From Bartonella melophagi K-2C (GTDB lineage: Bacteria > Pseudomonadota > Alphaproteobacteria > Rhizobiales > Rhizobiaceae): a stretch of DNA of 64,000 nt. How positions within the stretch are numbered: position 1 is the stretch's first letter; each line of letters begins with the position of its first letter. Positions 19,596 through 30,986 of this stretch are shown here, one piece after another. The position numbers were made by a program, and so were the translations under genes. The stretch covers positions 186,001 to 250,000 of the forward strand of contig NZ_JH725083.1 of assembly GCF_000278255.1 (NCBI RefSeq), written 5' to 3'. The notes below the pieces were generated by a model. It saw only the letters and a program-made list of their open reading frames with translations, searched no databases and was not told where the DNA came from.

Positions 19596-20984
19596 GTGGC
19601 ATCTTTTGATTTTGATTTATTTGTTATTGGGAGCGGTTCTGGCGGTGTGCGTGCTGCTCGTCTCGCGGGAAGGCTTGGTAAGCGTGTAGCTATAGCAGAA
19701 GAATATCGCATAGGAGGTACTTGCGTTATTCGTGGTTGTGTCCCCAAAAAATTATTTGTTTATGCGTCAAAGTACGCACAAGAATTCAGTGATAGCGTTG
19801 GTTTTGGTTGGCAATGTACTGATCCAATTTTAAACTGGGAAAAATTAGTTGCGGCTAAAAATAAAGAAATATCAAGACTAGAAGAACTTTATCGAAGACA
19901 ATTAAAAAATAATAATGTTCATATTTATGAAAGCCGTGCTGTTTTTGTTGACGATCATACATTAGAGCTTTCTGCAACAGGTGAGCGAGTAACAGCAGAA
20001 AAAATTTTAATCGCAACAGGGGCAAAAACTTTATCCAATACTGCAATAGGTAGCGATTTATGTCTTACTTCTAATGAGATTTTTGATCTTAAAGAGTTAC
20101 CAAAATCAATAATAATCGTTGGTGGGGGGTATATTGGTGTTGAATTTGCTAATATTTTTCATGGATTAGGTGTAAAAATAATATTGCTCCATCATGGTGA
20201 TTTAATTCTTCGTAATTTTGATCATGATTTGCGGCAGTTATTAAGTGATGCAATGATTGAAAAGGGGATTTCTATTGTCTATGGGGCAACAGTCTCTCAA
20301 GTTAAAACCAACGGTAATGGCTATGATGCTATTTTGTCAGATGGACAAACTATCAGTGTTGATCAGGTTATGTTTGCTACGGGGCGTGTACCAAATACTG
20401 TAGGTTTAGGGCTTCAGCGGGCAGGGGTTAAGTTTGATGAAATTGGTGCAGTTATTGTTGATGAAAAAATGACCACCAATATACCCCATATTTGGGCTGT
20501 TGGTGATGTGACTGGTCGTCGTCAATTAACACCTGTCGCTATCCATGAGGCAATGTGTTTTATTAAAACCGCATTTAAGAATACTCCAACTATACCTGAT
20601 TATGATTTAATTGCGACAGCTGTTTTTTCACAACCGGAGATTGGGACAGTTGGTCTTTCAGAAGAGGATGCAATACACTGTTATAAACGTGTTGAAATTT
20701 ATCGTACGTTATTTAGTCCTATGCGCAATACTCTTTCTGGTAATTCAGAAAAAATGTTTATGAAACTTGTTGTTGATGGTGAAAGCCGTATCGTTGTTGG
20801 TGCACATATTTTAGGCGAAGGCGCTGGTGAGATGGCGCAACTTATTGGAATTTCTCTCAAAGGAAAACTGACAAAAGATATATTTGATGAAACTATGGCA
20901 GTCCATCCAACGGCAGCAGAAGAACTGGTAACGATGTATGAACCAAATTATATATATGAAAATGGAAAGAAGTTAGAAGACTAA
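19596..20984 (+). CDS. gor: Glutathione-disulfide reductase
   Basis: NADPH-dependent flavoenzyme that regenerates glutathione from its disulfide in the cytoplasm. 462 residues. The FAD-binding motif is GSGSGGVRAARLAG, the redox-active disulfide is GGTCVIRGCVPKKL, the NADPH fold begins IIVGGGYIGVEFANI, and the C-terminal interface carries the catalytic His-Glu in AVHPTAAEELVT. Start is GTG at 19596, with AAGGAATAATTT before it; the GTG gives the usual ASFDFDLFVIG N-terminus. Other disulfide reductases of the family (mercuric, dihydrolipoyl) are less likely given the CVIRGC spacing. Confidence 0.94.
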   Translation: MASFDFDLFVIGSGSGGVRAARLAGRLGKRVAIAEEYRIGGTCVIRGCVPKKLFVYASKYAQEFSDSVGFGWQCTDPILNWEKLVAAKNKEISRLEELYRRQLKNNNVHIYESRAVFVDDHTLELSATGERVTAEKILIATGAKTLSNTAIGSDLCLTSNEIFDLKELPKSIIIVGGGYIGVEFANIFHGLGVKIILLHHGDLILRNFDHDLRQLLSDAMIEKGISIVYGATVSQVKTNGNGYDAILSDGQTISVDQVMFATGRVPNTVGLGLQRAGVKFDEIGAVIVDEKMTTNIPHIWAVGDVTGRRQLTPVAIHEAMCFIKTAFKNTPTIPDYDLIATAVFSQPEIGTVGLSEEDAIHCYKRVEIYRTLFSPMRNTLSGNSEKMFMKLVVDGESRIVVGAHILGEGAGEMAQLIGISLKGKLTKDIFDETMAVHPTAAEELVTMYEPNYIYENGKKLED

Positions 20985-21060
20985 ACGTTGGGTACTATGG
21001 TGAACTAACTTAAGGCTTTTGTGCTATAATCTGCATGGAGGGGCTTTAGAGAGAGTTACG

Positions 21061-22440
21061 ATGGTAAAAAAATGGACACCTGGATCTTGGAGAGAAAGGC
21101 CAATTAAGCAAGTTCCAACTTATCCAGATCAATCTCTATTAGCAAATATTGAAGATGAGCTGTGCAGATATCCTCCTTTAGTTTTTGCTGGTGAAATTCA
21201 TGATTTGAAAGATAAATTAGCAGTAGTAACTAAAGGTCAGGCTTTTTTGTTACAAGGTGGTGATTGTGCAGAGAGCTTTGCAGAATATGAGGCTAATAAT
21301 ATCCGTAATTTTTTTCGTGTGTTTTTGCAAATGGCGATTGTTTTAACTTTTGGCAATTCTAAGCCAGTTGTTAAAATTGGTCGTATTGCTGGTCAATTTG
21401 CAAAGCCACGCTCTTGCGATATGGAAAGCAAAGGTAAAGATAAGCTTCCTGCTTATCGGGGTGATATTATTAATAGCATTGAATTTGACAAAAATTCTCG
21501 TATTCCTGATCCGCGACGAATGTTAATGGTCTATCGTCAATCGGCTGCAACGCTTAATTTGTTACGTATTTTTTCACAAGGTGGCTATGCTAACTTAGAA
21601 AATGTTCATAAATGGATGTTGAGTTTTATTTCCAATAGCCCACAAGGTGAACGTTATGAATTGTTGGCAAAACGTATTTCTGAAATAATAGATTTTATGC
21701 GTTCAATAGGAATTACGGCCAAAGCAAATTCTTCATTGTACACAACGTCTTTTTATACAAGCCACGAAGCACTTTTGCTTAACTATGAAGAACCTTTAAC
21801 ACGAATTGATTCAAGTTCTGGAAATTGGTATGCGACATCTAGCCATATGTTATGGATAGGTGATCGTACACGCCAACTTGATCATGCACATGTTGAATAT
21901 TGCCGCGGTATTAAAAATCCTATTGGATTAAAATGTGGTCCTTCTATTGATCCTGGTGAGCTTTTGAGGTTAGTTGATATTCTTAATCCTAAGAATGAGC
22001 CAGGTAGGCTTACTCTCATTGTACGTTTTGGTTATGATAAGATTGAGAATTATCTTCCTAGACTCATTCGTGTAATTGAGCGTGAGAGACGCAATGTTTT
22101 ATGGTCTTGTGATCCAATGCATGGCAATACAATTATGGCGAATGGTTATAAAACTCGCCCCTTTGATCATATTTTAAAAGAAGTTGAAAGTTTTTTTTCG
22201 ATACATCAGAGGGAAGGAACTTATCCAGGTGGCATTCATATTGAAATGACTGGTCGTGATGTGACTGAATGTACAGGTGGTGCACATACTATTTCAGTAG
22301 AAGATCTTTCTGATCGCTATCATACTCATTGTGATCCAAGATTAAATGCGAATCAGGCATTAGAATTAGCTTTTTTTGTAGCTGAACTTCTTAAAAAGAG
22401 TTGTGATGCTAGTTCATTAACGGTTGAGTCAAATACGTAA
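21061..22440 (+). CDS. Class II 3-deoxy-7-phosphoheptulonate (DAHP) synthase
   Basis: First enzyme of the shikimate pathway, joining phosphoenolpyruvate and erythrose 4-phosphate. 459 residues, plant-like AroA-II class, unrelated in length to E. coli AroFGH. Recognised by [20 protein letters not shown] near the start, [39 protein letters not shown] and DPMHGNTI (metal His). The open frame extends to 21019, but conserved sequence begins at the ATG at 21061, with a GA-rich stretch in front. It is the only shikimate gene in the window. Confidence 0.94.
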   Translation: MVKKWTPGSWRERPIKQVPTYPDQSLLANIEDELCRYPPLVFAGEIHDLKDKLAVVTKGQAFLLQGGDCAESFAEYEANNIRNFFRVFLQMAIVLTFGNSKPVVKIGRIAGQFAKPRSCDMESKGKDKLPAYRGDIINSIEFDKNSRIPDPRRMLMVYRQSAATLNLLRIFSQGGYANLENVHKWMLSFISNSPQGERYELLAKRISEIIDFMRSIGITAKANSSLYTTSFYTSHEALLLNYEEPLTRIDSSSGNWYATSSHMLWIGDRTRQLDHAHVEYCRGIKNPIGLKCGPSIDPGELLRLVDILNPKNEPGRLTLIVRFGYDKIENYLPRLIRVIERERRNVLWSCDPMHGNTIMANGYKTRPFDHILKEVESFFSIHQREGTYPGGIHIEMTGRDVTECTGGAHTISVEDLSDRYHTHCDPRLNANQALELAFFVAELLKKSCDASSLTVESNT

Positions 22441-22562
22441 AGAGGAAAATCACTTAGCATAATTTATAATTAATGCTTTTCTATTTGTGAAATTAAACGC
22501 TTTTTAAGAAAAGGAATGCTTTGGTGATTGAAACTAAGTTATAGTCACACTAAATTAATTTA

Positions 22563-24239
22563 ATGACACAACAACTTATAGAAAATGATTTTCGGATTGC
22601 AGTTGCCCAATTAAATCCTGTTATCGGTGATGTTGAAGGAAATTTTGCTCTCGCAATAATGGCACATCAGAAAGCTCAAGAACAAGCTGCTGATCTTGTA
22701 TTATTAACTGAGCTTTTTATAAGTGCTTATCCACCGGAAGACCTTGTGCTTAAGCCTGCTTTTATAAAGGCATGTGAAAATGCTGTGCAGAAATTAGCAA
22801 AAGTAACAAAAAATGGACCAGGTATTGTTATTGGTGTTCCGCTAAGACGTGATGATGCTATTTATAACGGTGTTATGCTCCTTAACGATGGGCAAATAGT
22901 TGCTGAACGCTTAAAGTTTGATTTGCCTAATTATGCAGAATTTGACGAAAAGCGTGTATTTTCTTCTGATTCGTGTCTTGAGCCTATTATTTACCGTGGA
23001 GTAACACTCGGGATTGTGATCTGTGAAGATATTTGGAGTGATTCTTCTATTTGTGCACAGCTTAGCAATAAAGGAGCGGAGATTATTCTTGTTCCTAATG
23101 GATCTCCTTATAAGCGTCATAAAACACTCAAACGTTTAGATGTTGTTCGGGCGCAAGCTATCCAATCGTGTGTGCCAATTATTTATGCTAATCAAGTTGG
23201 TGGTCAAGATGAGTTAGTTTTTGATGGAGGATCTTTTGCATTGAATGGACAAGGCAAAATGGCATTTCAGATGAAGCATTTTGAGAGCCATATTGCTTTA
23301 AGTCACTGGCAACGACAATCTATCGGATGGCAATGTATTTCTGGTCCTAATGAAGAACTTTTAAGCGGACTAGCTGCTGATTATCAAGCTTGTGTTTTAG
23401 GTTTAAGAGATTATGTTAACAAAAACTGTTTTCAAGATGTTATTCTTGGCCTTTCAGGGGGTATTGATTCAGCACTTTGCGCAACAATGGCAGTAGATGC
23501 TCTTGGCGCTGAACGAGTTCGCACTGTAATGATGCCTTATCATTATACTTCACAAGAATCGTTGAAAGATTCTGAAGATTGCGCGCGTTTTTTAGGGTGT
23601 CATTACGAGGTTATACCAATTATTCAACCTGTTGAGGGCTTTTTAAATGCACTAGCACCTGTTTTTTCACAGTTGAAGTCTGATCTTACAGAAGAAAATC
23701 TTCAAAGTCGTACACGTGGAACTATTTTAATGGCTCTTTCGAATAAATTTGGTTCAATGGTGATTACAACAGGTAATAAGTCAGAAATGGCAGTTGGATA
23801 TGCAACACTTTACGGTGATATGAACGGTGGTTTTAATCCTATTAAAGATATTTATAAAATGCAGGTCTATGCATTGGCGAAATGGCGTAATAAAAATCAC
23901 TTGCAGAATTTATTAGGAGCAAAAGGAGTTGTTATTCCATCTAATATTATCATGAAAGCACCTTCCGCGGAGTTACGGGAAAATCAGAAAGATGAAGACT
24001 CTCTTCCTCCTTATCCTATTTTAGATGATATTTTACAATCTCTTGTAGAAGATGACATGAGTGTTAGTGAGATTGTTCAATGTGGGCATTTACGAGAAAC
24101 GGTTGAGAAAATTGAACACTTGCTTTATTTAGCTGAATATAAAAGGCGACAGTCCGCACCTGGTGTAAAAATCAGTTCTAAAAGCTTCGGACGTGACCGT
24201 CGTTATCCTATTATCAATCGGTTTCGCGATAAAAGTTGA
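22563..24239 (+). CDS. nadE: Glutamine-dependent NAD(+) synthetase
   Basis: Amidates nicotinate adenine dinucleotide to NAD using glutamine. 558 residues with two domains. The N-terminal nitrilase-like glutaminase (about 10-260) has the Glu-Lys-Cys triad seen in [28 protein letters not shown] and VICEDIWSD. The C-terminal ATP-pyrophosphatase domain (about 280-555) has the P-loop [21 protein letters not shown]. The next gene, gltX2, starts 10 bases past the stop, so the two are probably co-transcribed. The gene for NAD kinase is nearby at 27254 on the other strand. Confidence 0.96.
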   Translation: MTQQLIENDFRIAVAQLNPVIGDVEGNFALAIMAHQKAQEQAADLVLLTELFISAYPPEDLVLKPAFIKACENAVQKLAKVTKNGPGIVIGVPLRRDDAIYNGVMLLNDGQIVAERLKFDLPNYAEFDEKRVFSSDSCLEPIIYRGVTLGIVICEDIWSDSSICAQLSNKGAEIILVPNGSPYKRHKTLKRLDVVRAQAIQSCVPIIYANQVGGQDELVFDGGSFALNGQGKMAFQMKHFESHIALSHWQRQSIGWQCISGPNEELLSGLAADYQACVLGLRDYVNKNCFQDVILGLSGGIDSALCATMAVDALGAERVRTVMMPYHYTSQESLKDSEDCARFLGCHYEVIPIIQPVEGFLNALAPVFSQLKSDLTEENLQSRTRGTILMALSNKFGSMVITTGNKSEMAVGYATLYGDMNGGFNPIKDIYKMQVYALAKWRNKNHLQNLLGAKGVVIPSNIIMKAPSAELRENQKDEDSLPPYPILDDILQSLVEDDMSVSEIVQCGHLRETVEKIEHLLYLAEYKRRQSAPGVKISSKSFGRDRRYPIINRFRDKS

Positions 24240-24249
24240 GCATTGTTTA

Positions 24250-25632
24250 ATGATAAAAGTTCGTTTTGCCCCATCTCCAACAGGTTATATTCATATTGGC
24301 AATGCCCGTATTGCTTTATTTAACTGGCTTTATGCGCAAGCATGTAATGGCACATTTGTTTTACGCTATGACGATACAGATATTGAGCGTTCTAAACAAG
24401 AATATATTGATGGTATTATGGTTGATCTTGAGTGGCTTAGTATTAATCCTGATGAAATTCATTATCAATCTAAACGATTTAATCGATATGATGAGGTTAC
24501 AGAAACTCTTAAACAACGTGGTCTTCTTTACCCCTGTTATGAAACGGCGGAAGAATTAGATCGGCGTCGCAAAATCCAACTTTCACGCAGACTACCTCCT
24601 GTTTATAATCGTGAGGCGTTAAAATTGACCCCAGAAGATAAAATAAACTTTGAATCTCAAGATCGTAAACCCTATTGGCGTTTTCTTTTACCTAATTTTG
24701 AAAATGATCCATTTCAAACAAAGCGAACAGAAATTCATTGGGATGATCTTGTAAAGGGAAAACAGCTGATTGATTTAGCTTCTATTTCAGATCCCGTTTT
24801 AATTCGTGAGGATGGGAGCTATCTTTATACACTGCCTTCTGTAGTTGATGATATAGATATGGCGATTACACATATTATTCGTGGTGATGATCACATTACC
24901 AATACAGGTGCACAGATTGCTATTTTTGAAGCTCTCGGTGTAAAGCCGCCGATTTTAGGGCATATTAATTTGTTGACTACGATTTCAGGAAAAGGGCTTT
25001 CAAAACGTAACAATGACCTTTCTGTTCGTTCTTTACGACAAGAAGGGTTTGAATCGATGGCTGTTCAATGTCTTTCTGTTTTGACTGGAACATCACAAAA
25101 TGTGCAGATTTATCCTAATCAGGCTGCTCTTTTAGAGCATTTTGATCTCCAAAACACATCAAAATCAGCCGCAAAATTTGATTCTGTTGATCTTCTTTCT
25201 CTAAATAGTCATCTTGTTCATGAATTGACGTATGAGGATGTCAAAGAACGGCTTGAGAAGCTTTCTATCGATGGAGAAAAGGTAGAAGAGTTTTGGAATG
25301 CGATAAGAAACAATATTGATAAAGTGAATGATGCAGCTTTATGGTGGACAATTATTCATGGTGATATGCATGATGGTCAGGATTTCAAGGCGATTTCTCC
25401 TGAGGATCACGCATTTGTACGTCAATCTGTTGATTTGTTACCGAAAGGTGTATTAAATGATGAAAGTTGGAGAGTTTGGACAACAGCATTAAAAGAAAAA
25501 ACAGGCCGTAAAGGGAAAGCTTTATTTATGCCATTGCGTCAAGCGCTTACTGGAATGGAACGTGGTCCCGAAATGGGTAAACTTTTGAAGCTTTTAGGGC
25601 GTGAAAAAGTCGTAAATAGATTGACTGTTTAA
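24250..25632 (+). CDS. gltX2: Glutamate--tRNA ligase 2 (GluRS paralogue)
   Basis: Second class I GluRS, 460 residues. It has [15 protein letters not shown] (HIGH motif), [14 protein letters not shown] and a variant KMSKS motif [12 protein letters not shown] instead of KLSKRHG. The variant belongs to the GluRS2 type seen beside GluRS1 in many alphaproteobacteria, where the two may divide tRNA-Glu and tRNA-Gln charging. ATG 24250 gives the standard [17 protein letters not shown] start; the longer open frame overlaps nadE and is unlikely. It is only moderately similar to gltX1, so not a recent duplicate. Confidence 0.93.
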   Translation: MIKVRFAPSPTGYIHIGNARIALFNWLYAQACNGTFVLRYDDTDIERSKQEYIDGIMVDLEWLSINPDEIHYQSKRFNRYDEVTETLKQRGLLYPCYETAEELDRRRKIQLSRRLPPVYNREALKLTPEDKINFESQDRKPYWRFLLPNFENDPFQTKRTEIHWDDLVKGKQLIDLASISDPVLIREDGSYLYTLPSVVDDIDMAITHIIRGDDHITNTGAQIAIFEALGVKPPILGHINLLTTISGKGLSKRNNDLSVRSLRQEGFESMAVQCLSVLTGTSQNVQIYPNQAALLEHFDLQNTSKSAAKFDSVDLLSLNSHLVHELTYEDVKERLEKLSIDGEKVEEFWNAIRNNIDKVNDAALWWTIIHGDMHDGQDFKAISPEDHAFVRQSVDLLPKGVLNDESWRVWTTALKEKTGRKGKALFMPLRQALTGMERGPEMGKLLKLLGREKVVNRLTV

Positions 25633-25708
25633 AAAAATCACTTAGTAAAGAACAATTTAAAAATATTTTATCGATCTTATCGTTATTCTCAATAATCAGA
25701 TTTGCGAT

Positions 25709-27112
25709 TTAAGAGCGGGTTTTTATGAGCATAAATGCTGGGATATCGGCACCAAAACCAAGGGGAGTATGATTTTGATTTTTCCCTGAATGGGATAAGT
25801 CGGGTGAATTTACTTTATTTTTTGTAGTTTCACTGTGAAATGTTTTATCTTCTTTTGATGCTTTTTTAGTGTGAGCAGTGTGTTTTTTAGGGGTGGATTT
25901 CTTTGAAAGTTTTGCAGATTTTGTTTTTACAATAGAATCATTTGTCTGATCATTGGTAGATAAAGTAGAAAGATCCCCATTGAGCCATTCAATTTTTTCT
26001 TTACTTATTTTTTCGATGGCGCTGATGTATTTTTGGTTATCGTGTGTAACAATGGTAAAAGCTTTTCCACTACGCTTTGCACGCCCTGTACGACCAATCC
26101 GATGAATATAATCTTCGGCATGTGTTGGTACATCATAGTTGAAAACATGACTGACATCTGGAATATCAAGCCCACGGGCGGCAACGTCAGAAGCAACAAG
26201 AAGTGTGAGTTTATTGTCTTTAAAATCAGCTAATGTATTCATGCGTGAGTGCTGATCCATATCACCATGAAGTGCACCTACACTAAAATTGTATTTGGTA
26301 AGTGATCTAAAGAGTTCAGAAATATCTTTTTTCCGATTGCAGAAAATAATAGCATTTTTAAGTTCATCACCTTCATTATAAATAAGCTCTCGCAAAACAG
26401 CTCTTTTATCCCACGCTTTGCTTCCAGATTTGACAAGACGTTGCGTAATTGTTGTAGCTGTTGATGATGCTTTTGTAACTTCAACACAGATGGGTGAATG
26501 TAAAAATTGCTCTGTCAATTTTGTAATTTCTGGTGCCATTGTTGCTGAGAAAAACAAAGTTTGGCGGGTAAACGGAGTTAGTTTGCAAATGCGTTCAATA
26601 TCAGGAATAAAACCCATATCTAACATACGATCGGCTTCATCAATGACAAGAGTTTCAGTACCTATCAAAAGCAATTTACCACGTTCAAAATGATCAAGAA
26701 GACGTCCTGGTGTTGCTATAAGAACATCAGCACCCTGTTCAAGTTTGCGATTTTGATCTTCAAAAGAAACTCCACCAATTAAAAGAACGACATTTAAACG
26801 ATGATTCATTCCATATTTATCGAAATTTTCTTGAACTTGAGCTGCAAGTTCTCGCGTTGGCTCTAATATAAGAGTACGGGGCATTCTTGCTCTTGCACGG
26901 CCTTTTTCCAGTAATGTAAGCATAGGGAGCACAAATGAGGCTGTTTTACCAGTACCAGTTTGAGCGATCCCAAGCACGTCTTTGCGTTGAAGCACATGAG
27001 GAATTGTTTCACTCTGAATAGGTGTTGGAGCCGTATATCCTGCTGATCTTACAGCTTTAATAACTTTTTCGGAAAGGCCTAAATCGTCAAAACTATTCAA
27101 AGGTGGTGTCAT
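25709..27112 (-). CDS. DEAD-box ATP-dependent RNA helicase (RhlE-like)
   Basis: RNA helicase of the DEAD-box family, 467 residues. All motifs are visible: Q-motif (F...YTAPTPIQSETIP), motif I AQTGTGKT, Ia PTRELAAQ, Ib TPGRLLDH, II DEAD, III SAT, IV IIFCNRKK, V RGLDIPDVSHV and VI HRIGRTGRA. After the helicase core (about 1-375) comes a Lys-rich low-complexity tail (TKSAKLSKKSTPKKHTAHTKK region), typical of RhlE-type proteins that bind ribosomal RNA. Probably acts in ribosome assembly or mRNA decay; which paralogue is not decided by sequence alone. Confidence 0.92.
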   Translation of the reverse strand: MTPPLNSFDDLGLSEKVIKAVRSAGYTAPTPIQSETIPHVLQRKDVLGIAQTGTGKTASFVLPMLTLLEKGRARARMPRTLILEPTRELAAQVQENFDKYGMNHRLNVVLLIGGVSFEDQNRKLEQGADVLIATPGRLLDHFERGKLLLIGTETLVIDEADRMLDMGFIPDIERICKLTPFTRQTLFFSATMAPEITKLTEQFLHSPICVEVTKASSTATTITQRLVKSGSKAWDKRAVLRELIYNEGDELKNAIIFCNRKKDISELFRSLTKYNFSVGALHGDMDQHSRMNTLADFKDNKLTLLVASDVAARGLDIPDVSHVFNYDVPTHAEDYIHRIGRTGRAKRSGKAFTIVTHDNQKYISAIEKISKEKIEWLNGDLSTLSTNDQTNDSIVKTKSAKLSKKSTPKKHTAHTKKASKEDKTFHSETTKNKVNSPDLSHSGKNQNHTPLGFGADIPAFMLIKTRS

Positions 27113-27253
27113 TTTTCTATCAATTGTTCTGCAATTTTAACCCAGTTAGTTAGGTTGGTTCGCATCCCATATTATTGAAGAGGGTTAAGATGCATTTGCA
27201 AAAAAGTCAACTGTAACTACTCTATATGTATAAGAAAACAACGATAAAAATAA

Positions 27254-28027
27254 TTAATAACGAAATTGTTCTGATAAAATACGTTCATCCCATGAATGGT
27301 CAGGGTCAAAAAGAATAGAAGCTGTTACTTCTGAAGCTGATGAAATGATAACTGAATGAACAGATTTGATTTCCACATTATCAGCAGCAGCATTTACAGG
27401 GCGTTTATTTGCTTCGAGCATATCAAAACGTACTGTTACCGTATTGGGAAGTAATGCTCCATGCCAGCGTCGAGGGCGAAAAGGGCTAACAGGAGTGAGG
27501 GCCATAAGAGGCGCCATGAGAGGCAAAATGGGACCTTGTGCTGACAAATTATATGCTGTAGATCCTGCTGGTGTGGCAACAAGGATACCATCACAATTTA
27601 ATTGTTCCATGCGCACTTTGTTATCAATGCTGATACGAATCTTAGCAGCTTGATAAGATTGACGAAATAAGGATACTTCATTAATTGCAAGTGCTTCAAT
27701 ATGTTGTTGATATTCAGTGTTTGCAATCATGCGTAGGGGATGAATTTCTTTTTTATGCGCAGCAGCAATGCGGATTGGCAATTTCTGCTCATGAAACTCA
27801 TTCATAAGGAATCCTATTGAACCTCGATTCATGCCATAAATAGGTTTTCCAGTATTCATAACATCTCGCACTGCTCGTAACATTGTTCCATCACCGCCGA
27901 GTGCAACAACTACATCGCTTTCTTCAAGAGAAGAATGGCCATAAACGGAGATTAATTGATTGGTGACTTTAATAGCCTCTTCAGTTTCAGCAGAAATGAA
28001 ATGAAAGCGACTTGGTAATGGTGGCAT
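27254..28027 (-). CDS. nadK: NAD kinase
   Basis: Phosphorylates NAD to NADP in the cytoplasm. 257 residues. Diagnostic motifs are ALGGDGTMLRAV (GGDG), YGMNRGSIGFLMNEF, NEVSLFRQ, and CDGILVATPAGSTAYNLSAQGPILP. The ATG at 28027 gives MPPLPSRFHFIS, the common rhizobial start. It stands alone between the helicase gene and tRNA-Arg. Confidence 0.95.
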   Translation of the reverse strand: MPPLPSRFHFISAETEEAIKVTNQLISVYGHSSLEESDVVVALGGDGTMLRAVRDVMNTGKPIYGMNRGSIGFLMNEFHEQKLPIRIAAAHKKEIHPLRMIANTEYQQHIEALAINEVSLFRQSYQAAKIRISIDNKVRMEQLNCDGILVATPAGSTAYNLSAQGPILPLMAPLMALTPVSPFRPRRWHGALLPNTVTVRFDMLEANKRPVNAAADNVEIKSVHSVIISSASEVTASILFDPDHSWDERILSEQFRY

Positions 28028-28253
28028 TGAAAATTGTCCTGATATTTGTGGTCTATTTTTAATGTATTTTTTAGAATTTAGAAGTTTTATATAAGCACCA
28101 TTTTTGTAAAAAGAAGAAATTTTGTATGAAAAGTTAATCTATTGTGGGACAATATTTTTCTTTTTGCAATTTTTTTTCAAAATGGCAATTCATCATTGAA
28201 GCTCAGAGCATGATCAGTTAAAAGGCTTAAATTGGTTTTAAAACAGTTTTTCG

Positions 28254-28330
28254 GCACCCGTAGCTCAGTTGGATAGAGCGCTGCCCTCCGAAGGCAGAGG
28301 TCACAGATTCGAATTCTGTCGGGTGCACCA
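28254..28330 (+). tRNA. tRNA-Arg (anticodon CCG)
   Basis: Full cloverleaf: acceptor GCACCCG/CGGGTGC, D-loop AGCTCAGTTGGATAGAGC, anticodon stem CTGCC/GGCAG around loop CTCCGAA (anticodon CCG, reading CGG), T-arm with TTCGAAT, discriminator A and encoded CCA. No long variable arm. Confidence 0.97.
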
Positions 28331-28986
28331 AACTTTTTTCAATACTATTGAATATCATTATAAATAATATACCGTTAGTTTATGTACTTAAATAAAAAGT
28401 TGAATGACGGATACTTACAAAGCTTAAGGAAATTTTTCTTTATTGTGTGCTTGTTATTTTATTAAAAACTAAGAGAGTTTTATTTATAAAGTTTTGAAGC
28501 TTTTGTATCTGCTAAAATATCTGAAATATAATACTTTACAGAACTATATTAATAGACAAATTATTCTAACAATATTTTTGTTAAAATTAATATTCATTAG
28601 TAAAATAGTAGATTAGTTTCATTATATTAGAATACCATTTTACAATTGATGACGCTATTTAATATATTTGTTATCATCAATTAATTATAAAACTGGCTAA
28701 GATATTCTAATCTAATGCAACAATCCTCGTTGATGTATTGTTAGTTTCTAATTTCAAACAATTATCTCTATTTACGCGGTATTTTATAGGCATATTTTAT
28801 TATTGAGACGTTTAAAAATCATGCTTATAAATTAGGTATATTCACTATAATATTTGATATTAAATTTTAATGACCTAGAATTAGTTTTGGTGAAATAAAT
28901 ACAAGCTGTATAGAGCTGTGATATTTTTTCTTTTCATAAGCAAGACGCTAATCTTGCGTTATACTAGATTAATAAGAAAGAAAATT
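28331..28986. other. Gene-free AT-rich spacer
   Basis: About 650 bases between tRNA-Arg and the hutH pseudogene. No open frame that looks coding. The only structure I see is a 9-base inverted repeat, AATTGATGA at 28644-28652 and TCATCAATT at 28674-28682, with a 21-base AT-rich loop. The end of the region must contain the old hutH promoter. Confidence 0.5.
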
Positions 28987-30526
28987 ATGACGATTATACT
29001 CAAGCCAGGCGAGGTAACACTTAGCGAACTTGAATCTGTTTATTGGGGTGGTAAAATAAGCAAACTTCATGAAGATACCCATCTAGCTATCAAGAAGGGG
29101 GCGGCACGCATTGCTGAAATTGCTGCGGGTAGGGTAATGAGCCAGTTTATGGCATTAATACCGGTTTTGGAAAGTTAGCTTCCATTAAAATTGATGTAGA
29201 TGATGTGGTCATTTTACAAAGAAATCTTATTTTATCGCATTGTTGTGGTGTAGGGGTTCCTTTAGCTGAAAATATTGTACGTTTGATGATGACATTAAAG
29301 CTTATTTCGCTTGGGCGAGGGGTTTCTGGTGTTCGTCTGGAATTAGTGCATTTATTAGAAAATATGCTTGAAAAGGGAATTATTCCTGTCATTCCTGAAA
29401 AGGGATCAGTTGGTGCATCAGGTGATCTGGCGCCACTTGCTCATATGACAGCTGTTATGATAGGTGAAGGAGAAGCGTTCTTTCAGAATATTCGTATGAG
29501 TGGAGTAGCTGCTTTAGAAAAAGCAGGATTATCACCTATTGTTTTAGAAGCAAAAGAAGGCTTAGCTCTTATCAATGGCACTCAAACGTCAACAGCACTT
29601 GCACTTGCAGGTCTTTTTCACGCTTATCGGGCATTGTGTGGAGGGCTTCTTTCTGGCGCAATGTCTACAGATGCCATTATGGGCTCAACGGCTCCATTTC
29701 ATCCCGATATCCATATTTTACGTGGCCATCATGGACAAATTGTTGTATCGCAAGCATTAGAGAAATTTATAGAAGGTTCGGGAATTCGGATAGAGCATTT
29801 GCATGATGATAAACGTGTCCAAGATCCTTATTGTATACGTTGCCAACCACAAGTTATGGGTGCTTGTTTTGATATTCTTACAGCAGCAAAAATACTAATT
29901 ATTGAAGCAAATGCAGTAACAGATAATCCGTTGATTTTAAGCAACGGTGCAGTTGTATCGGGTGGAAATTTTCATGCTGAACCTGTGGCTTTTGCTGCTG
30001 ATCAGATCGCGCTTGCTTTATGTGAAATAGGTTCAATTTCTCAAAGACGTATTGCTCTTATGGTTGATCCAGCAGTTTCCTATGGACTTCCTGCTTTTTT
30101 AGTACAAAATGCAGGTCTTAATTCAGGTTTCATGATCGCTGAAATAACAGCAGCTGCTTAATGTCTGAAAATAAACAAATGGCATATCCCGCTTCGGTTG
30201 ATTCAACACCAACTTCAGCAAATCAAGAAGATCATGTTTCAATGGCTTGCCATGACGCTCGTCGATTATTAGCTATGAGCGAAAATCTTTTTACTATTAT
30301 TGGTATTGAAACACTTGTTGCAGCACAGGGAATTGAATGCCGTTCTCCTCTAAAAACAAGTCCTTTATTGCAGTCTGTTATGGAATATTTACGTAAGGAT
30401 ATAACGACTCTTAAAGCGGATCGTTATATGGTTGTAGATCTTGAAAAGGTGCATGTACTTGTAAGTGGGGGACATTTATTATCTATTTTGCCAAAAACAA
30501 TTTTTCCGCAATTGGAGCTGAAATAA
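28987..30526 (+). pseudogene. hutH: Histidine ammonia-lyase HutH, broken by two frameshifts
   Basis: HutH turns histidine into urocanate, the first step of histidine degradation. The start MTIILKPGEVTLSELE, the MIO prosthetic-group triad in [15 protein letters not shown] and the C-terminal [24 protein letters not shown] are all recognisable, but in three frames. Frameshift 1 lies at 29127-29136, where GGGTA is tandemly duplicated; removing one copy restores [19 protein letters not shown]. Frameshift 2 lies at 30158-30160, where one T is missing; GCTTTAATG would give ALMSEN. With both repaired the gene has 512 codons including stop, the normal HutH length. No other hut gene is adjacent. Most residues are still conserved, so decay is recent. 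Confidence 0.93.
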
Positions 30527-30986
30527 TATTTATTTTGAGATTAGACGAAGCAAAAAGCTCATTATATTTCTAGACTTTCCTTATATAGGTTTGGTGTCGG
30601 ATGATATATTTGATTGATTAAGTAAGTAAAGACGATTTATAAATCAAACAGCATATTCATCATTTCTATGATTGGGTTTGTAATAATGTAATGGCAATAC
30701 ATCAAAAGCATCATAAAAAAGGCATTATTTATTATCAACACCTCCTACAACTGAGAGAACAAAAGAATACAATTTTTTGTTATGAACAGTGCAAATTACA
30801 TCACCATATATAATGATTATGCATTTTAACCGTTATGATATTATATTTTTTATGAGATGAAAAAATAGAAATTTCAAAATCTTTCAGATCCATTAAAGTT
30901 TTTTGCATTTCAGTCGGCTTCGGTACTTGTTAGTCTGAAAATTTGCGCCTTTACAAGGATTATATAGCATTTGAAAAAGGAAAAAA
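30527..30986. other. Spacer between hutH and the permease gene
   Basis: About 460 AT-rich bases. A 40-codon open frame at 30691-30813 has no ribosome site and no recognisable product. The stretch just before the permease (about 30900-30975) is less AT-rich and could be an untranslated leader, but I see no known riboswitch fold. Confidence 0.4.

Noticed and set aside
24193-24249. Longer N-terminus for gltX2
   Set aside because: It overlaps nadE and is not conserved; the family start [12 protein letters not shown] begins at 24250.
30691-30813. 40-codon open frame (MAIHQKHHKKGII start) between hutH and the permease
   Set aside because: No ribosome site, odd composition and no recognisable family.
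30900-30975. Possible structured leader or riboswitch before the permease
   Set aside because: Slightly richer in GC than its surroundings, but no known fold or strong stems could be drawn.
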